From Crocosphaera sp. (GTDB taxonomy: Bacteria > Cyanobacteriota > Cyanobacteriia > Cyanobacteriales > Microcystaceae): a stretch of 38,288 bases of DNA. Below the pieces are notes generated by a model. The model saw only the letters and a program-made list of their open reading frames with translations, did not search any database and had not been told where the DNA came from. Made by a program: the position numbers and the translations under genes. Positions 24,717 through 32,491 of the stretch are shown here, piece by piece. The stretch is taken from contig JASJDD010000006.1 in assembly GCA_030065735.1 (NCBI GenBank), forward strand, positions 1-38,288. Reading direction: 5' to 3'. Position 1 is the stretch's first letter. Each line of letters begins with the position of its first letter.

Positions 24717-24879
24717 AAGGTAACTTTTTATTATTAATTATTATTCAAGCTGATCATAACAGAAAATTATCAAGACTAAATGAATTGTTAATATTTTGTT
24801 GTGATTAGGATATTTTTGACAACATTTTGCTACAATTTATCCTAATATAATATATAATTCAATATAAAAATTAGAATTT

Positions 24880-25086
24880 ATGGAAGAAACAAAATTAAAA
24901 GAAATTAAACAAGCTGTTAGTGAACTTTCTGATCAGGATCTAGCTAATTTTCGGACTTGGTTTGCTGAATTCGATGCACAAGAATGGGATCAGCAATTTG
25001 AAAAAGATGTTGTAGAAGGTAAACTTGATAAACTAGCAGAAAAAGCTTTAAAAGAGTTAAGAGAAGGGAAGTGTAGAGATTTGTGA
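24880..25086 (+). CDS. Putative antitoxin of a RelE/ParE-like module
   Basis: A 68-residue, largely helical and acidic protein (KLKEIKQAVSELSDQDLANF, then FRTWFAEFDAQEWDQQFEKD). It is typical of a cyanobacterial antitoxin family that precedes RelE-type toxins. No clear HTH or ribbon-helix-helix is visible, so DNA binding is uncertain. The TGA (25084-25086) overlaps the GTG start of the toxin. Confidence 0.75.
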   Translation: MEETKLKEIKQAVSELSDQDLANFRTWFAEFDAQEWDQQFEKDVVEGKLDKLAEKALKELREGKCRDL

Positions 25087-25334
25087 AACATCGTGCAACT
25101 TCTGATTTTTGGTATTATTATCGACAGTTACCACCCCATATACAAAAACTAGCAGATAAATGTTATGAACAACTGAAACAAGATCCTTATTATCCCTCAC
25201 TACATTTTAAAAAAGTTGGTCAATTTTGGTCAGTTCGTATTGGTATTCATTATCGAGCGATCGCAGTTCAAGATGATGATGAATTAGCTTGGTTTTGGAT
25301 TGGACATCATGCTGAATATGATAAAATCTTGTAG
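25083..25334 (+). CDS. RelE/ParE-superfamily toxin
   Basis: An 83-residue protein with the RelE-fold pattern: FWYYYRQLPPHIQKLADKCY (helices), LHFKKVGQFWSVRIGIHYRA (beta strands with Arg) and WFWIGHHAEYDKIL at the end. The final His/Tyr-bearing strand resembles mRNA-interferase members. Start is GTG 25083 overlapping the antitoxin stop, giving the usual length. Its stop is two bases from that of hicA on the opposite strand. Confidence 0.85.
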   Translation: MKHRATSDFWYYYRQLPPHIQKLADKCYEQLKQDPYYPSLHFKKVGQFWSVRIGIHYRAIAVQDDDELAWFWIGHHAEYDKIL

Positions 25335-25335
25335 T

Positions 25336-25545
25336 TTATTTTAAATCTTCTTCTCTCAATTCTGCTTGTTTCATAAAATGTCGTAATAATCCAATTTTCA
25401 GGTCTTTATTTCCATGAATAGGAACAGAAATTTTATTAATTTTATTAAGGTTCGCATAGATATGATAACTTCCCTGGATTCGTACTTTTACCCGACCATT
25501 ATTCTCTAAAATTTTAGCAAATTTTTTACCAGAAATAGACTTCAT
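25336..25545 (-). CDS. hicA: HicA-like toxin
   Basis: A 69-residue double-stranded-RNA-binding-like protein of the HicA/YcfA family: KSISGKKFAKILENNGRVKV, the catalytic His in GSYHIYAN, and VPIHGNKDLKIGLLRHFMKQ. It is expected to degrade mRNA. It lies 3 bases downstream of hicB (antitoxin first), the reverse of classical hicAB order but common in cyanobacteria. The glycine before RV is preceded by NNGRVKVRIQGSY, close to the consensus GFxxxRxxGSH. Confidence 0.88.
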   Translation of the reverse strand: MKSISGKKFAKILENNGRVKVRIQGSYHIYANLNKINKISVPIHGNKDLKIGLLRHFMKQAELREEDLK

Positions 25546-25548
25546 AAG

Positions 25549-25749
25549 TTATACAGCAATATCCAGAATGCGAGTTTTATTATCAGTTTCAATGGTTTCG
25601 ATATCGATGGATAAATAGCCTTCTATTGCTTCATAAAGGTTTTGTAATAATTCCTCAAAAGTATCTCCTTGGGTTGCACAACCTAGAAGTGCAGGAACTA
25701 TAGTTCTAAAAGCTCTTTTAAAGGATGGACTTATAATTAATTTAGTCAT
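25549..25749 (-). CDS. hicB: HicB-like antitoxin, short form
   Basis: A 66-residue partial RNase H-fold antitoxin: the segment VPALLGCATQGDTFEELLQN, then LYEAIEGYLSID, is the HicB core. The first strands (ISPSFKRAF) depart from the usual acidic/Gly-rich EEGGY pattern, suggesting divergence. It has no C-terminal DNA-binding domain, so operon control may rely on the upstream small antitoxin-like protein, whose 3' end overlaps its start by 8 bases. Confidence 0.85.
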   Translation of the reverse strand: MTKLIISPSFKRAFRTIVPALLGCATQGDTFEELLQNLYEAIEGYLSIDIETIETDNKTRILDIAV

Positions 25750-25960
25750 TGTTTAATTCTGTAATAATATCATCAATGTTTCCTCGAAATACTTTCCTTT
25801 GTTGATAGTCTTGACGAGCTTGAACGATATTCTTGGCAATTTCTTCTCGTCTTTTTTCAATTTGTCTATGTCGAATAATATTGATTAAATCATCTTGTTC
25901 GTCAAGAGAAAGATTATCAATCATTTCTAAAATTTGATGAAATTGAATAGTTTGTGACAT
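25742..25960 (-). CDS. Small antitoxin-like protein leading the hicBA operon
   Basis: A 72-residue helical protein (FHQILEMIDNLSLDEQDDLI, IIRHRQIEKRREEIAKNI, then RGNIDDIITELNND). This family is common in cyanobacteria and usually precedes a RelE/ParE-type toxin, so it looks like an antitoxin that has lost its toxin. Here it precedes hicB with an 8-base overlap, making a three-gene operon. Whether it still regulates, or protects against a toxin encoded elsewhere, cannot be told. Confidence 0.75.
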   Translation of the reverse strand: MSQTIQFHQILEMIDNLSLDEQDDLINIIRHRQIEKRREEIAKNIVQARQDYQQRKVFRGNIDDIITELNND

Positions 25961-26057
25961 TGTAGCTTTTCCTTTCTGAAATTAATTCATGATTACTTTT
26001 ATAGTAACATAAAAATACCTGATAGTTAATATTTTTTTCTTATATATAGCTTATTTT

Positions 26058-26113
26058 GTGGGCAAATTAATATTATTTTAGATAAGATTGTTAAATTATT
26101 AAATTTTGCCCAC
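26058..26113. repeat. Long-loop GTGGGCAAA/TTTGCCCAC hairpin
   Basis: GTGGGCAAA (26058-26066) and TTTGCCCAC (26105-26113) are perfect 9-base arms separated by 38 AT-rich bases. They belong to the same hairpin type as 21932, 29785 and 34157 but with an expanded loop. It lies downstream of the broken small membrane-protein gene. Confidence 0.55.
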
Positions 26114-26130
26114 CCTACTCTACTAATATT

Positions 26131-26328
26131 TTATATATCTCTCAATGCTTTCCAAGCGAGAATTGCCAACATACAAAAAATAGCAGATAAAACACAGTAA
26201 ATAGCGTCTAAATAAGCATACTGATCATTTTGTTTTCTGGCTTAATTAATTTTTGATTGTGCAGTGAGAAGTGAAGGAGAAGCTAATACGAACATAAACC
26301 ACATCCAGAAACCATCAAAAAAATTCAT
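26131..26328 (-). pseudogene. Small two-helix membrane protein with one in-frame stop
   Basis: Reading from ATG 26328 gives MNFFDGFWMWFMFVLASPSL-type sequence to Asn28. A TAA (26242-26244) follows, then in the same frame 36 more residues (ARKQNDQYAYLDAIYCVLSA, then IFCMLAILAWKALRDI) to a TAA at 26131-26133. The two halves look like one ~65-residue protein with a transmembrane helix on each side of a polar loop. One substitution (for example CAA or GAA to TAA) would explain it. Recent inactivation is likely; a base-calling error is the alternative. I do not recognise the family. Confidence 0.55.
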
Positions 26329-26369
26329 GTTTTAAAAGACTCCTATTTAATCAACATTAATTTATAAAT

Positions 26370-26388
26370 TTGAGAAACAATTTCTCAA
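26370..26388. promoter_or_regulatory. Perfect palindrome in the divergent carB upstream region
   Basis: TTGAGAAA-CAA-TTTCTCAA is a perfect 8-bp inverted repeat with a 3-base centre. It lies 141 bases before carB and 42 bases before the divergent small membrane-protein start. It could be an operator or a small hairpin; no U-run follows in either direction. Confidence 0.4.
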
Positions 26389-26528
26389 CTATTTTTCTGT
26401 TATATCCCAAGACTTCTAACTAACCCAAACCCCTTAAACCTAAATAAAGGATTAGATTACAACAAAAAAGCCAAAGACAGACTATACAATAAATTCGGTT
26501 TATTCTATCTAACTCTACAAATACGCTT

Positions 26529-29500
26529 ATGCCACGCCGCGACGACCTAAAGAAAATCTTAATTTTGGGTGCAGGCCCCATTGTTATTGGCCAAGCTTGC
26601 GAATTCGACTATTCTGGTACTCAAGCCTGTAAAGCACTACGAGAAGAAGGTTATGAGGTAGTCTTAGTCAATTCTAACCCTGCCTCCATTATGACCGATC
26701 CAGGAATGGCCAATCGCACCTATATCGAACCCCTCACCCCCGATATGGTAGAAAAAGTCATTGCCAAAGAACGTCCCGATGCGTTATTACCGACAATGGG
26801 AGGACAAACGGCCCTGAATGTTGCGGTGTCCTTGGCCAAAAATGGCGTTCTCAAGAAGTATAATGTAGAACTGATAGGTGCAAAGTTGCCAGCCATTGAA
26901 AAAGCAGAAGATCGGGAACTGTTTAAAGATGCAATGAACAAGATCGGGGTTCCCGTCTGTCCTTCTGGTATTGCAAGTACCTTAAAAGAAGCACAAGCAA
27001 TTGGGGAACAAATAGGGTCTTATCCCCTGATTATACGTCCTGCATTCACCTTGGGAGGGACAGGAGGGGGTATTGCCTATAACCAAGAAGAATTTGAGGA
27101 AATCGCTCAATATGGCTTAGATGCGTCTCCTGTGTCTCAAATTTTAGTGGAAAAATCTCTATTAGGGTGGAAAGAATACGAGTTAGAAGTGATGCGAGAC
27201 TTAGCAGATAATGTGGTCATTATCTGTTCTATCGAAAACTTTGATCCGATGGGGGTACATACTGGGGACTCCATTACCGTTGCACCGGCGCAAACCTTGA
27301 CCGATAAAGAGTATCAACGCTTAAGAGACTATTCCCAAGCTATTATAAGAGAGATTGGGGTCGAAACCGGTGGATCTAACATTCAGTTCTCGGTTAACCC
27401 TACCAATGGGGATGTTATTGTCATCGAAATGAACCCCCGTGTCTCTCGATCTTCTGCGTTAGCATCAAAAGCGACAGGGTTCCCTATTGCTAAGTTTGCA
27501 GCTAAACTTGCAGTCGGTTACACCCTCAATGAAATATCCAACGACATCACCAAGCAAACCCCTGCATCCTTTGAACCCACCATTGATTATGTGGTGACAA
27601 AAATACCCCGGTTTGCCTTTGAAAAGTTCCCCGGTTCCCAAGCTATATTAACCACTCAGATGAAGTCTGTGGGGGAAGCAATGGCCATTGGACGGACGTT
27701 TCAAGAGTCGTTCCAAAAAGCATTACGATCGCTTGAAACTGGACGCTATGGGTTTGGCTGCGATCGCAAGGAAACTTTACCCTCTTTATCCCAAGTTCGC
27801 TCTAGTTTACGCACTCCCAACCCGGAACGAGTTTACAGTATTTATCATGCCATGAAACTCGGCATGAGTGTAGAAGAAATCTACGAGTTGACTGCAATCG
27901 ATATCTGGTTTTTGGATAAGTTAGAAGACCTCATCGAAACAGAAAAAGTTCTTAAACAAACCAAGTTACAAGATATTGATGCTGCATCAATGCGTTTAAT
28001 TAAACAAAAAGGGTTTAGCGATCGCCAGATAGCATTTGCGACGAAAACCAGCGAAGATGAAGTGAGGAACTATCGTAAGAGTTTAGGGATCATTCCGGTT
28101 TATAAAGTAGTGGATACTTGCGCGGCCGAGTTTGAAGCGTATACCCCTTATTACTATTCCACCTACGAACCCGAAGAAACAGAAGTTACCGTCACCGATA
28201 AAAAGAAAGTGATGATCTTAGGAGGAGGCCCCAACCGCATTGGCCAAGGAATCGAGTTTGACTACTGTTGTTGTCATGCGTCTTTTTCCCTCAGTGACGC
28301 AGGGTTTGAAACCATCATGGTTAACTCTAACCCGGAAACCGTTTCTACCGACTACGATACCAGCGATCGCCTTTATTTTGAACCGTTGACCAAAGAAGAT
28401 GTTCTCAACATCATCGAAACCGAGAACCCTGTGGGAGTTATTATTCAGTTTGGTGGACAAACCCCTTTGAAACTTGCAGTTCCATTACAGACATACCTCG
28501 ATACTCCCGAATGTCCCGTACAAACCAAGATATGGGGAACCTCTCCCGACTCTATCGACACCGCAGAAGATCGGGAACGGTTTGAGAAGATACTCTACGA
28601 TCTCGATATTAAACAACCTCCCAATGGTATCGCGCGCAGCTATGAAGAGTCTGCCGTGGTTTCGTCTCGTATTGGGTATCCGGTAGTGGTTCGTCCCTCC
28701 TATGTACTGGGAGGACGCGCTATGGAGATTGTCTATTCTGATGAAGAGTTGGAGAGGTATATGACCTATGCAGTACAAGTTGAACCGGATCATCCTATTT
28801 TGATTGATAAGTTCCTTGAGAATGCGATCGAAGTGGATGTAGACGCATTATGTGACGCTACTGGAAAGGTGGTTATTGGTGGCATTATGGAACATATTGA
28901 ACAAGCAGGGGTACACTCTGGAGACTCTGCTTGTTCGGTTCCGTTTACTACTCTTTCTAATACTGCTATTGAGACTATTCGTACATGGACAACTCACCTC
29001 GCAAATAGCTTAAAAGTTGTGGGTTTAATGAACATTCAATATGCAGTTCAAGGGGAGACGGTTTACATTTTAGAAGCGAACCCCCGCGCGTCCCGAACGG
29101 TTCCTTATGTTTCCAAAGCAACGGGACGGCCTTTGGCAAAAATTGCTTCTTTAGTGATGTCAGGAAAAACTTTAGCAGAGTTGGGAATAACAGAGGAATT
29201 TGTTCCCCGTCATATTGCGGTCAAAGAGGCCGTTTTACCCTTCCAAAAATTCCCCGGCGCGGACACTTTATTAGGACCAGAAATGCGTTCTACTGGTGAA
29301 GTAATGGGGATAGATGAGGACTTTGGGAAAGCATTTGCTAAGGCAGAAATTGCAGCCGGGGTTGATTTAGCTACCAGTGGAACGGTGTTTGTTTCGATGA
29401 GCGATCGCGACAAAGTTTTAACGGTTCCTGTGGTTAGAGATTTAGTTGATTTAGGGTTTAAAGTAGTAGCAACTTCGGGGACTCAAAAAGTGTTAGAGGA

Positions 29501-29774
29501 GAACGGAATAGAGGACGTAGAAGTGGTTTTAAAACTTCATGAAGGTCGTCCTCATGTGATAGATTGGATCAAAAATAAACAGATTCAATTTATTATTAAT
29601 ACCCCCAGTGGTGAAGATTCGCAAATTGATGGCCGTCGGATTCGTCGCACTGCTTTAGACTATAAATTGCCCATTATTACCACCATAGCAGGGGCAAAAG
29701 CAACGGTAGCAGCCATTCGTTCTTTACAGACAGAACCCTTAGAGGTTAAAGCCTTGCAAGACTATATTTCCTAA
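26529..29774 (+). CDS. carB: Carbamoyl-phosphate synthase large subunit
   Basis: A 1081-residue enzyme that makes carbamoyl phosphate from bicarbonate, glutamine-derived ammonia and two ATP, for arginine and pyrimidine synthesis. The two homologous ATP-grasp halves are visible: [19 protein letters not shown] near residue 12 and its repeat [19 protein letters not shown] near 565. Each is followed by a FGGQT/MGGQT loop and an [18 protein letters not shown] or [18 protein letters not shown] metal-binding segment. A C-terminal MGS-like allosteric domain follows ([15 protein letters not shown], then IINTPSG). carA is not adjacent. A terminator-like hairpin follows. Confidence 0.98.
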   Translation: MPRRDDLKKILILGAGPIVIGQACEFDYSGTQACKALREEGYEVVLVNSNPASIMTDPGMANRTYIEPLTPDMVEKVIAKERPDALLPTMGGQTALNVAVSLAKNGVLKKYNVELIGAKLPAIEKAEDRELFKDAMNKIGVPVCPSGIASTLKEAQAIGEQIGSYPLIIRPAFTLGGTGGGIAYNQEEFEEIAQYGLDASPVSQILVEKSLLGWKEYELEVMRDLADNVVIICSIENFDPMGVHTGDSITVAPAQTLTDKEYQRLRDYSQAIIREIGVETGGSNIQFSVNPTNGDVIVIEMNPRVSRSSALASKATGFPIAKFAAKLAVGYTLNEISNDITKQTPASFEPTIDYVVTKIPRFAFEKFPGSQAILTTQMKSVGEAMAIGRTFQESFQKALRSLETGRYGFGCDRKETLPSLSQVRSSLRTPNPERVYSIYHAMKLGMSVEEIYELTAIDIWFLDKLEDLIETEKVLKQTKLQDIDAASMRLIKQKGFSDRQIAFATKTSEDEVRNYRKSLGIIPVYKVVDTCAAEFEAYTPYYYSTYEPEETEVTVTDKKKVMILGGGPNRIGQGIEFDYCCCHASFSLSDAGFETIMVNSNPETVSTDYDTSDRLYFEPLTKEDVLNIIETENPVGVIIQFGGQTPLKLAVPLQTYLDTPECPVQTKIWGTSPDSIDTAEDRERFEKILYDLDIKQPPNGIARSYEESAVVSSRIGYPVVVRPSYVLGGRAMEIVYSDEELERYMTYAVQVEPDHPILIDKFLENAIEVDVDALCDATGKVVIGGIMEHIEQAGVHSGDSACSVPFTTLSNTAIETIRTWTTHLANSLKVVGLMNIQYAVQGETVYILEANPRASRTVPYVSKATGRPLAKIASLVMSGKTLAELGITEEFVPRHIAVKEAVLPFQKFPGADTLLGPEMRSTGEVMGIDEDFGKAFAKAEIAAGVDLATSGTVFVSMSDRDKVLTVPVVRDLVDLGFKVVATSGTQKVLEENGIEDVEVVLKLHEGRPHVIDWIKNKQIQFIINTPSGEDSQIDGRRIRRTALDYKLPIITTIAGAKATVAAIRSLQTEPLEVKALQDYIS

Positions 29775-29784
29775 CATTTAGTCG

Positions 29785-29805
29785 GGTGGGTATTGCCCAC
29801 CTTTT
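29785..29805 (+). terminator. Terminator after carB
   Basis: GGTGGG (29785-29790) and CCCACC (29796-29801) form a stem with a 5-base loop, immediately followed by TTTT and, after AAC, TTTTTT. It is 11 bases beyond the carB stop. This is the most terminator-like of the four GTGGG/CCCAC hairpins. Confidence 0.7.
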
Positions 29806-29835
29806 AACTTTTTTATGAAATAGAATAAACTATTA

Positions 29836-30117
29836 ATGGAACAAGAATTTGAATGGGATGACAGAAAAAATGAACAAAATATTAGAAAACATAAAGTAAG
29901 TTTTGACTTAGCAAGATTGATATTTTTGGATGATTATCTTTGTCGTCTAGATGATCGGGTAAGCTATAATGAAGAAAGATGGCAAGCAATTGGTCAAGTT
30001 TCAGGTATTATTATTCATGTTACTTACACAATAAGAAAGGAACGCATTAGAATAATATCAGCCCGAAAAGCCAGTAAAATTGAAAAACAAGCTTATTATG
30101 ACTATGGTTATTCGTAA
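29836..30117 (+). CDS. brnT: BrnT-like ribonuclease toxin
   Basis: A 93-residue protein with the BrnT signature: FEWDDRKNEQNIRKHKVSFD at the start, then DDRVSYNEERWQAIGQVSG, VTYTIRKERIRIISARKAS and a terminal YYDYGY. BrnT has a RelE-like fold and cleaves RNA. The 3' end overlaps the antitoxin gene by about 20 bases, as in characterised brnTA operons. ATG 29836 gives the family length. Confidence 0.92.
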   Translation: MEQEFEWDDRKNEQNIRKHKVSFDLARLIFLDDYLCRLDDRVSYNEERWQAIGQVSGIIIHVTYTIRKERIRIISARKASKIEKQAYYDYGYS

Positions 30118-30415
30118 ATTATCAGATCCCTATGAACCTTCTGATGAAGAGTTAGCACAAATAAGAGCAATTTCTGATGATGAAATTGACTTTTCTGATG
30201 CACCTAAAACCGATTTAGAATTTTGGTCAAAAGCAACTAAAATGTCTCCAAAAGATAAAGATAAAACTAAGATTTTAGTATCTTTAGATCAAGAATTAAT
30301 GAACTGGTTAAAAAGTGAATCTAAAAGTCAAGGAGTTGATTATTCTTCTTTAATTACTTCAATTTTATCTGAACTTCCCCATAGAAAAATCGCTGAAAGC
30401 CTTACCCAGAGGTAG
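30098..30415 (+). CDS. brnA: BrnA/CopG-like antitoxin with MITE-derived C-terminus
   Basis: About 105 residues from ATG 30098 (an upstream ATG at 30080 is also in frame). The N-terminal part is acidic (SDEELAQIRAISDDEIDFSD). The C-terminal ribbon-helix-helix is KTKILVSLDQELMNWLKSES, then GVDYSSLITSILS. The frame enters MITE C at 30369, so the last residues, ELPHRKIAESLTQR, are MITE-encoded. Without the 265-bp insert and one 6-bp target duplication, the gene would end SILSAYKQHET at TGA 30663-30665, matching the usual short C-terminus of the family. The core is intact, so it may still work. Confidence 0.85.
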   Translation: MTMVIRKLSDPYEPSDEELAQIRAISDDEIDFSDAPKTDLEFWSKATKMSPKDKDKTKILVSLDQELMNWLKSESKSQGVDYSSLITSILSELPHRKIAESLTQR

Positions 30416-30633
30416 TTATAGCAATTTTTGAACTACCCGTTACTGGGTACAATTCACTCTGAAGCTTAACTGTAGCGTGTTTTGAGCGATCGCACCTATG
30501 ATCTAAATGATACAGCGATCGCAGCCATAGAGCAACCCCTTACATGGACACAGAACTTATGTACTATTTAATTTATTCCCTTTAAAATAAGGCTTTCAGC
30601 GATTTTAAGATCAAACGTACGGGGGAAGTTCAG
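30369..30633. mobile_element. MITE family C, copy 2, inserted in brnA
   Basis: A 265-bp element with the same bipartite inverted ends as 19242-19506 (CTGAACTTCCCC and AAAATCGCTGAAAGCCTTA) and about 98% identity. It is flanked by a perfect TTTTAT duplication (30363-30368 and 30634-30639). Removing the element plus one TTTTAT restores a continuous antitoxin frame, which is strong evidence for insertion. It is non-coding and non-autonomous; no matching transposase lies in the window. Confidence 0.92.
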
Positions 30634-30654
30634 TTTTATCAGCTTATAAACAAC

Positions 30655-30879
30655 ATGAAACCTGATTTTAATAACATGACTAAAGATGAATTACGTCAAT
30701 ATGTCATTACTCATCAAGAGTATAAAGAAGCGTTTTATATGTATATAGATCGTTTAAAATCTAATTCTTCTAATAAAGTGTATTCTAATTCTCTTTCTCC
30801 TCAAGAGATTGATAAAATTGTTACTAATCATTTAAAAGAAAAACAAAGTGTCAAGGATTACCTAAAAAGAATATTCTAA
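30655..30879 (+). CDS. DUF6887-like small protein, third gene of the brn operon
   Basis: A 74-residue hydrophilic protein: FNNMTKDELRQYVITHQEYK, then EAFYMYIDRLKS. This is the typical start of cyanobacterial DUF6887 proteins, of unknown function. In the reconstructed pre-MITE sequence its ATG (30655) overlaps the last codons of brnA (TGA 30663-30665), implying original translational coupling that the MITE has broken. The C-terminal half (SPQEIDKIVTNHLKEKQSVK) is more variable. A regulatory role in the TA operon is only a contextual guess. Confidence 0.7.
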   Translation: MKPDFNNMTKDELRQYVITHQEYKEAFYMYIDRLKSNSSNKVYSNSLSPQEIDKIVTNHLKEKQSVKDYLKRIF

Positions 30880-31098
30880 AGCCTGCTGTTGCTATTGCAT
30901 CTGCTAAACTGAGATAGGTGTTTGACTCATAGTTTAAACTCCTAGTGATAACTCTTCATATCATGAAGTAGACAATGATGATATTATTATTGTACAGGAA
31001 TTTGCATAATTAGTTAGTCAAAATCAAAGACAGTTAGCCTGAGAATTTTGGACAACTAATAAATTATCCTCAAATTATTGAATCTCCCATCAAAGCAA

Positions 31099-32097
31099 AT
31101 GGTTTGGCCAACAGGAAAAACCCTAAAAAATCACAGATATACTATCCAAGAAACTCTTGGTCAAGGGCGTTTCTCTGTTACTTATTTGGCTAAAGATGCT
31201 AAAAATAATAATCATTTAGTTGTTATTAAAACAGCAAAAGATGTATTTTTCCCCAATCAATTCCAACAATTACAAGAAAGTTTGAGTAAAGAAGCTGTTA
31301 AATTAGCAAAATGTAATCATCCCCATATTGTTGAGGTTAAAGAGACTTTTTACGAAGGCAATATTTATTGTATTGTTATGAAATATATTAGTGGCAAAAC
31401 TCTCGATAAAAGAGATAACAAAATTGTTTTAGAAAAGGAAGCATTAAACTATATTCAACAAATTGGAAATGCTTTAATTGAAGTCCATCATCATCAGTTA
31501 TTGCATCGAGATATTCGACCTGGAAATATTATCATTAGGACTGGAAAACCAGAAGCAGTCTTAATTGACTTTGGTTTAGCCTTAAATTTTGATCACGAAT
31601 TAACCAAAACCCGAACCGAAGAATTAGCCCAAGGTTTTGCAGCGATTGAATGTTATTATCGCGATGGTGAAAGGAAAGCTTATACAGATATTTATTCTTT
31701 AGGGGCAACCTTATACGAATTATTGACAGGAACCACCCCAGTAAGTGCCATTGAACGTAAACTGGAGAATAAACCCTTAAGTCCCCCAAAAAGCCTTAAT
31801 TCTGCCATAAGCGATCGCACCAATAACGCTATTTTAAAAGCAATGGAACTCGAAGCAAGCGATCGCCCTCAAACAGTACAAGATTGGTTGAAACTTTTGG
31901 GTTTATCTATCCCTAAAGGGGGTAAAACCTCATCAAATCCAGGTTTTTCCATTAATTGGACACTTGTTTGGGCGGGCGTTGCTGCGATCGCTACTTTATT
32001 AACTGCATTAGGAGTTCCCCAAATGGTTGAGAAATGGTTAACACCGCAACAAACTCCAACGGGTTCCCCTAGTGCTTCTCCTTCCTCTAAACCTTAA
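31099..32097 (+). CDS. Ser/Thr protein kinase, single-pass membrane, variant catalytic loop
   Basis: A 332-residue protein from ATG 31099, chosen because the paralogue at 32492 also begins MVW-x-TG; the frame extends to TTG 31078. The kinase domain (~14-270) has the Gly loop GQGRFSV (21-27), VAIK-type Lys44, HRDIRPGN (136-143), DFG 157-159 and APE-region FAAIECYY. The catalytic-loop Lys of HRDxKxxN is Arg140. A transmembrane helix at about 287-305 is followed by a short Pro/Ser tail. It should phosphorylate Ser/Thr, with substrates unknown. The adjacent paralogue suggests tandem duplication. Confidence 0.88.
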   Translation: MVWPTGKTLKNHRYTIQETLGQGRFSVTYLAKDAKNNNHLVVIKTAKDVFFPNQFQQLQESLSKEAVKLAKCNHPHIVEVKETFYEGNIYCIVMKYISGKTLDKRDNKIVLEKEALNYIQQIGNALIEVHHHQLLHRDIRPGNIIIRTGKPEAVLIDFGLALNFDHELTKTRTEELAQGFAAIECYYRDGERKAYTDIYSLGATLYELLTGTTPVSAIERKLENKPLSPPKSLNSAISDRTNNAILKAMELEASDRPQTVQDWLKLLGLSIPKGGKTSSNPGFSINWTLVWAGVAAIATLLTALGVPQMVEKWLTPQQTPTGSPSASPSSKP

Positions 32098-32131
32098 AGC
32101 TTTTTCCAAATTCATTATTACTCAAGTTTAA

Positions 32132-32470
32132 TAGTACAAATAAACCTTTCAGAAGATAATTATGTACTATTTTGGCATTTAAAGTCCTATTATTTTTGTA
32201 TTCTTGGTGGTTTTATAGTACAAAGAAACCTTGTGCAAGATATTTATGTACTGTTTTTGGGATTTAAAGTTCTATTATTTTTATTTTCTTGATTGCTGTA
32301 TAGTACAAAGAAACCTTGCACAAGATATTTATGTACTATTTTAGGATTCAAAGTCCTATTGTTTTTATTTTTTCGGTTGTTTTGTAGTACAAATGAACCT
32401 TGCACAAGATATTTATGTACTATTTTGGTGTCAAAATTCTATTTTCTGTTCTCCTAAAGTACAATTTCAG
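32132..32470 (+). repeat. Tandem array of four ~85-bp units, each a nested hairpin
   Basis: Units begin at about 32132, 32216, 32301 and 32395 (periods 84, 85, 94), with a partial fifth GTACA near 32459. Each holds TAGTACAAA, AAACCTT, a CTTG/CAAG mini-stem, ATATTTATGTACTATTTT and AAAGTCCTATT plus a T-rich spacer. TAGTACA pairs with TGTACTA in the same unit. It fills the 394-base gap between the two kinase genes and ends about 30 bases before the second start. There is no coding potential. Confidence 0.85.
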
Positions 32471-32491
32471 AGAAAGACGTAAAACGATGTC

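Noticed and set aside
31535-31789. Minus-strand frame inside the first kinase gene
   Set aside because: The plus strand carries intact kinase motifs across the same bases, so this is a shadow.
32132-32470. CRISPR array
   Set aside because: The repeated part covers almost the whole ~85-bp unit with no unique spacers, and no cas genes are nearby.
32132-32470. Iteron-type replication origin
   Set aside because: No replication initiator gene is adjacent and the units are much longer than iterons; the flanks are chromosomal kinase genes.
32132-32470. NtcA-type sites (GTA-N8-TAC) in the tandem units
   Set aside because: GTAC occurs repeatedly but the GTA/TAC spacing does not fit the eight-base consensus.
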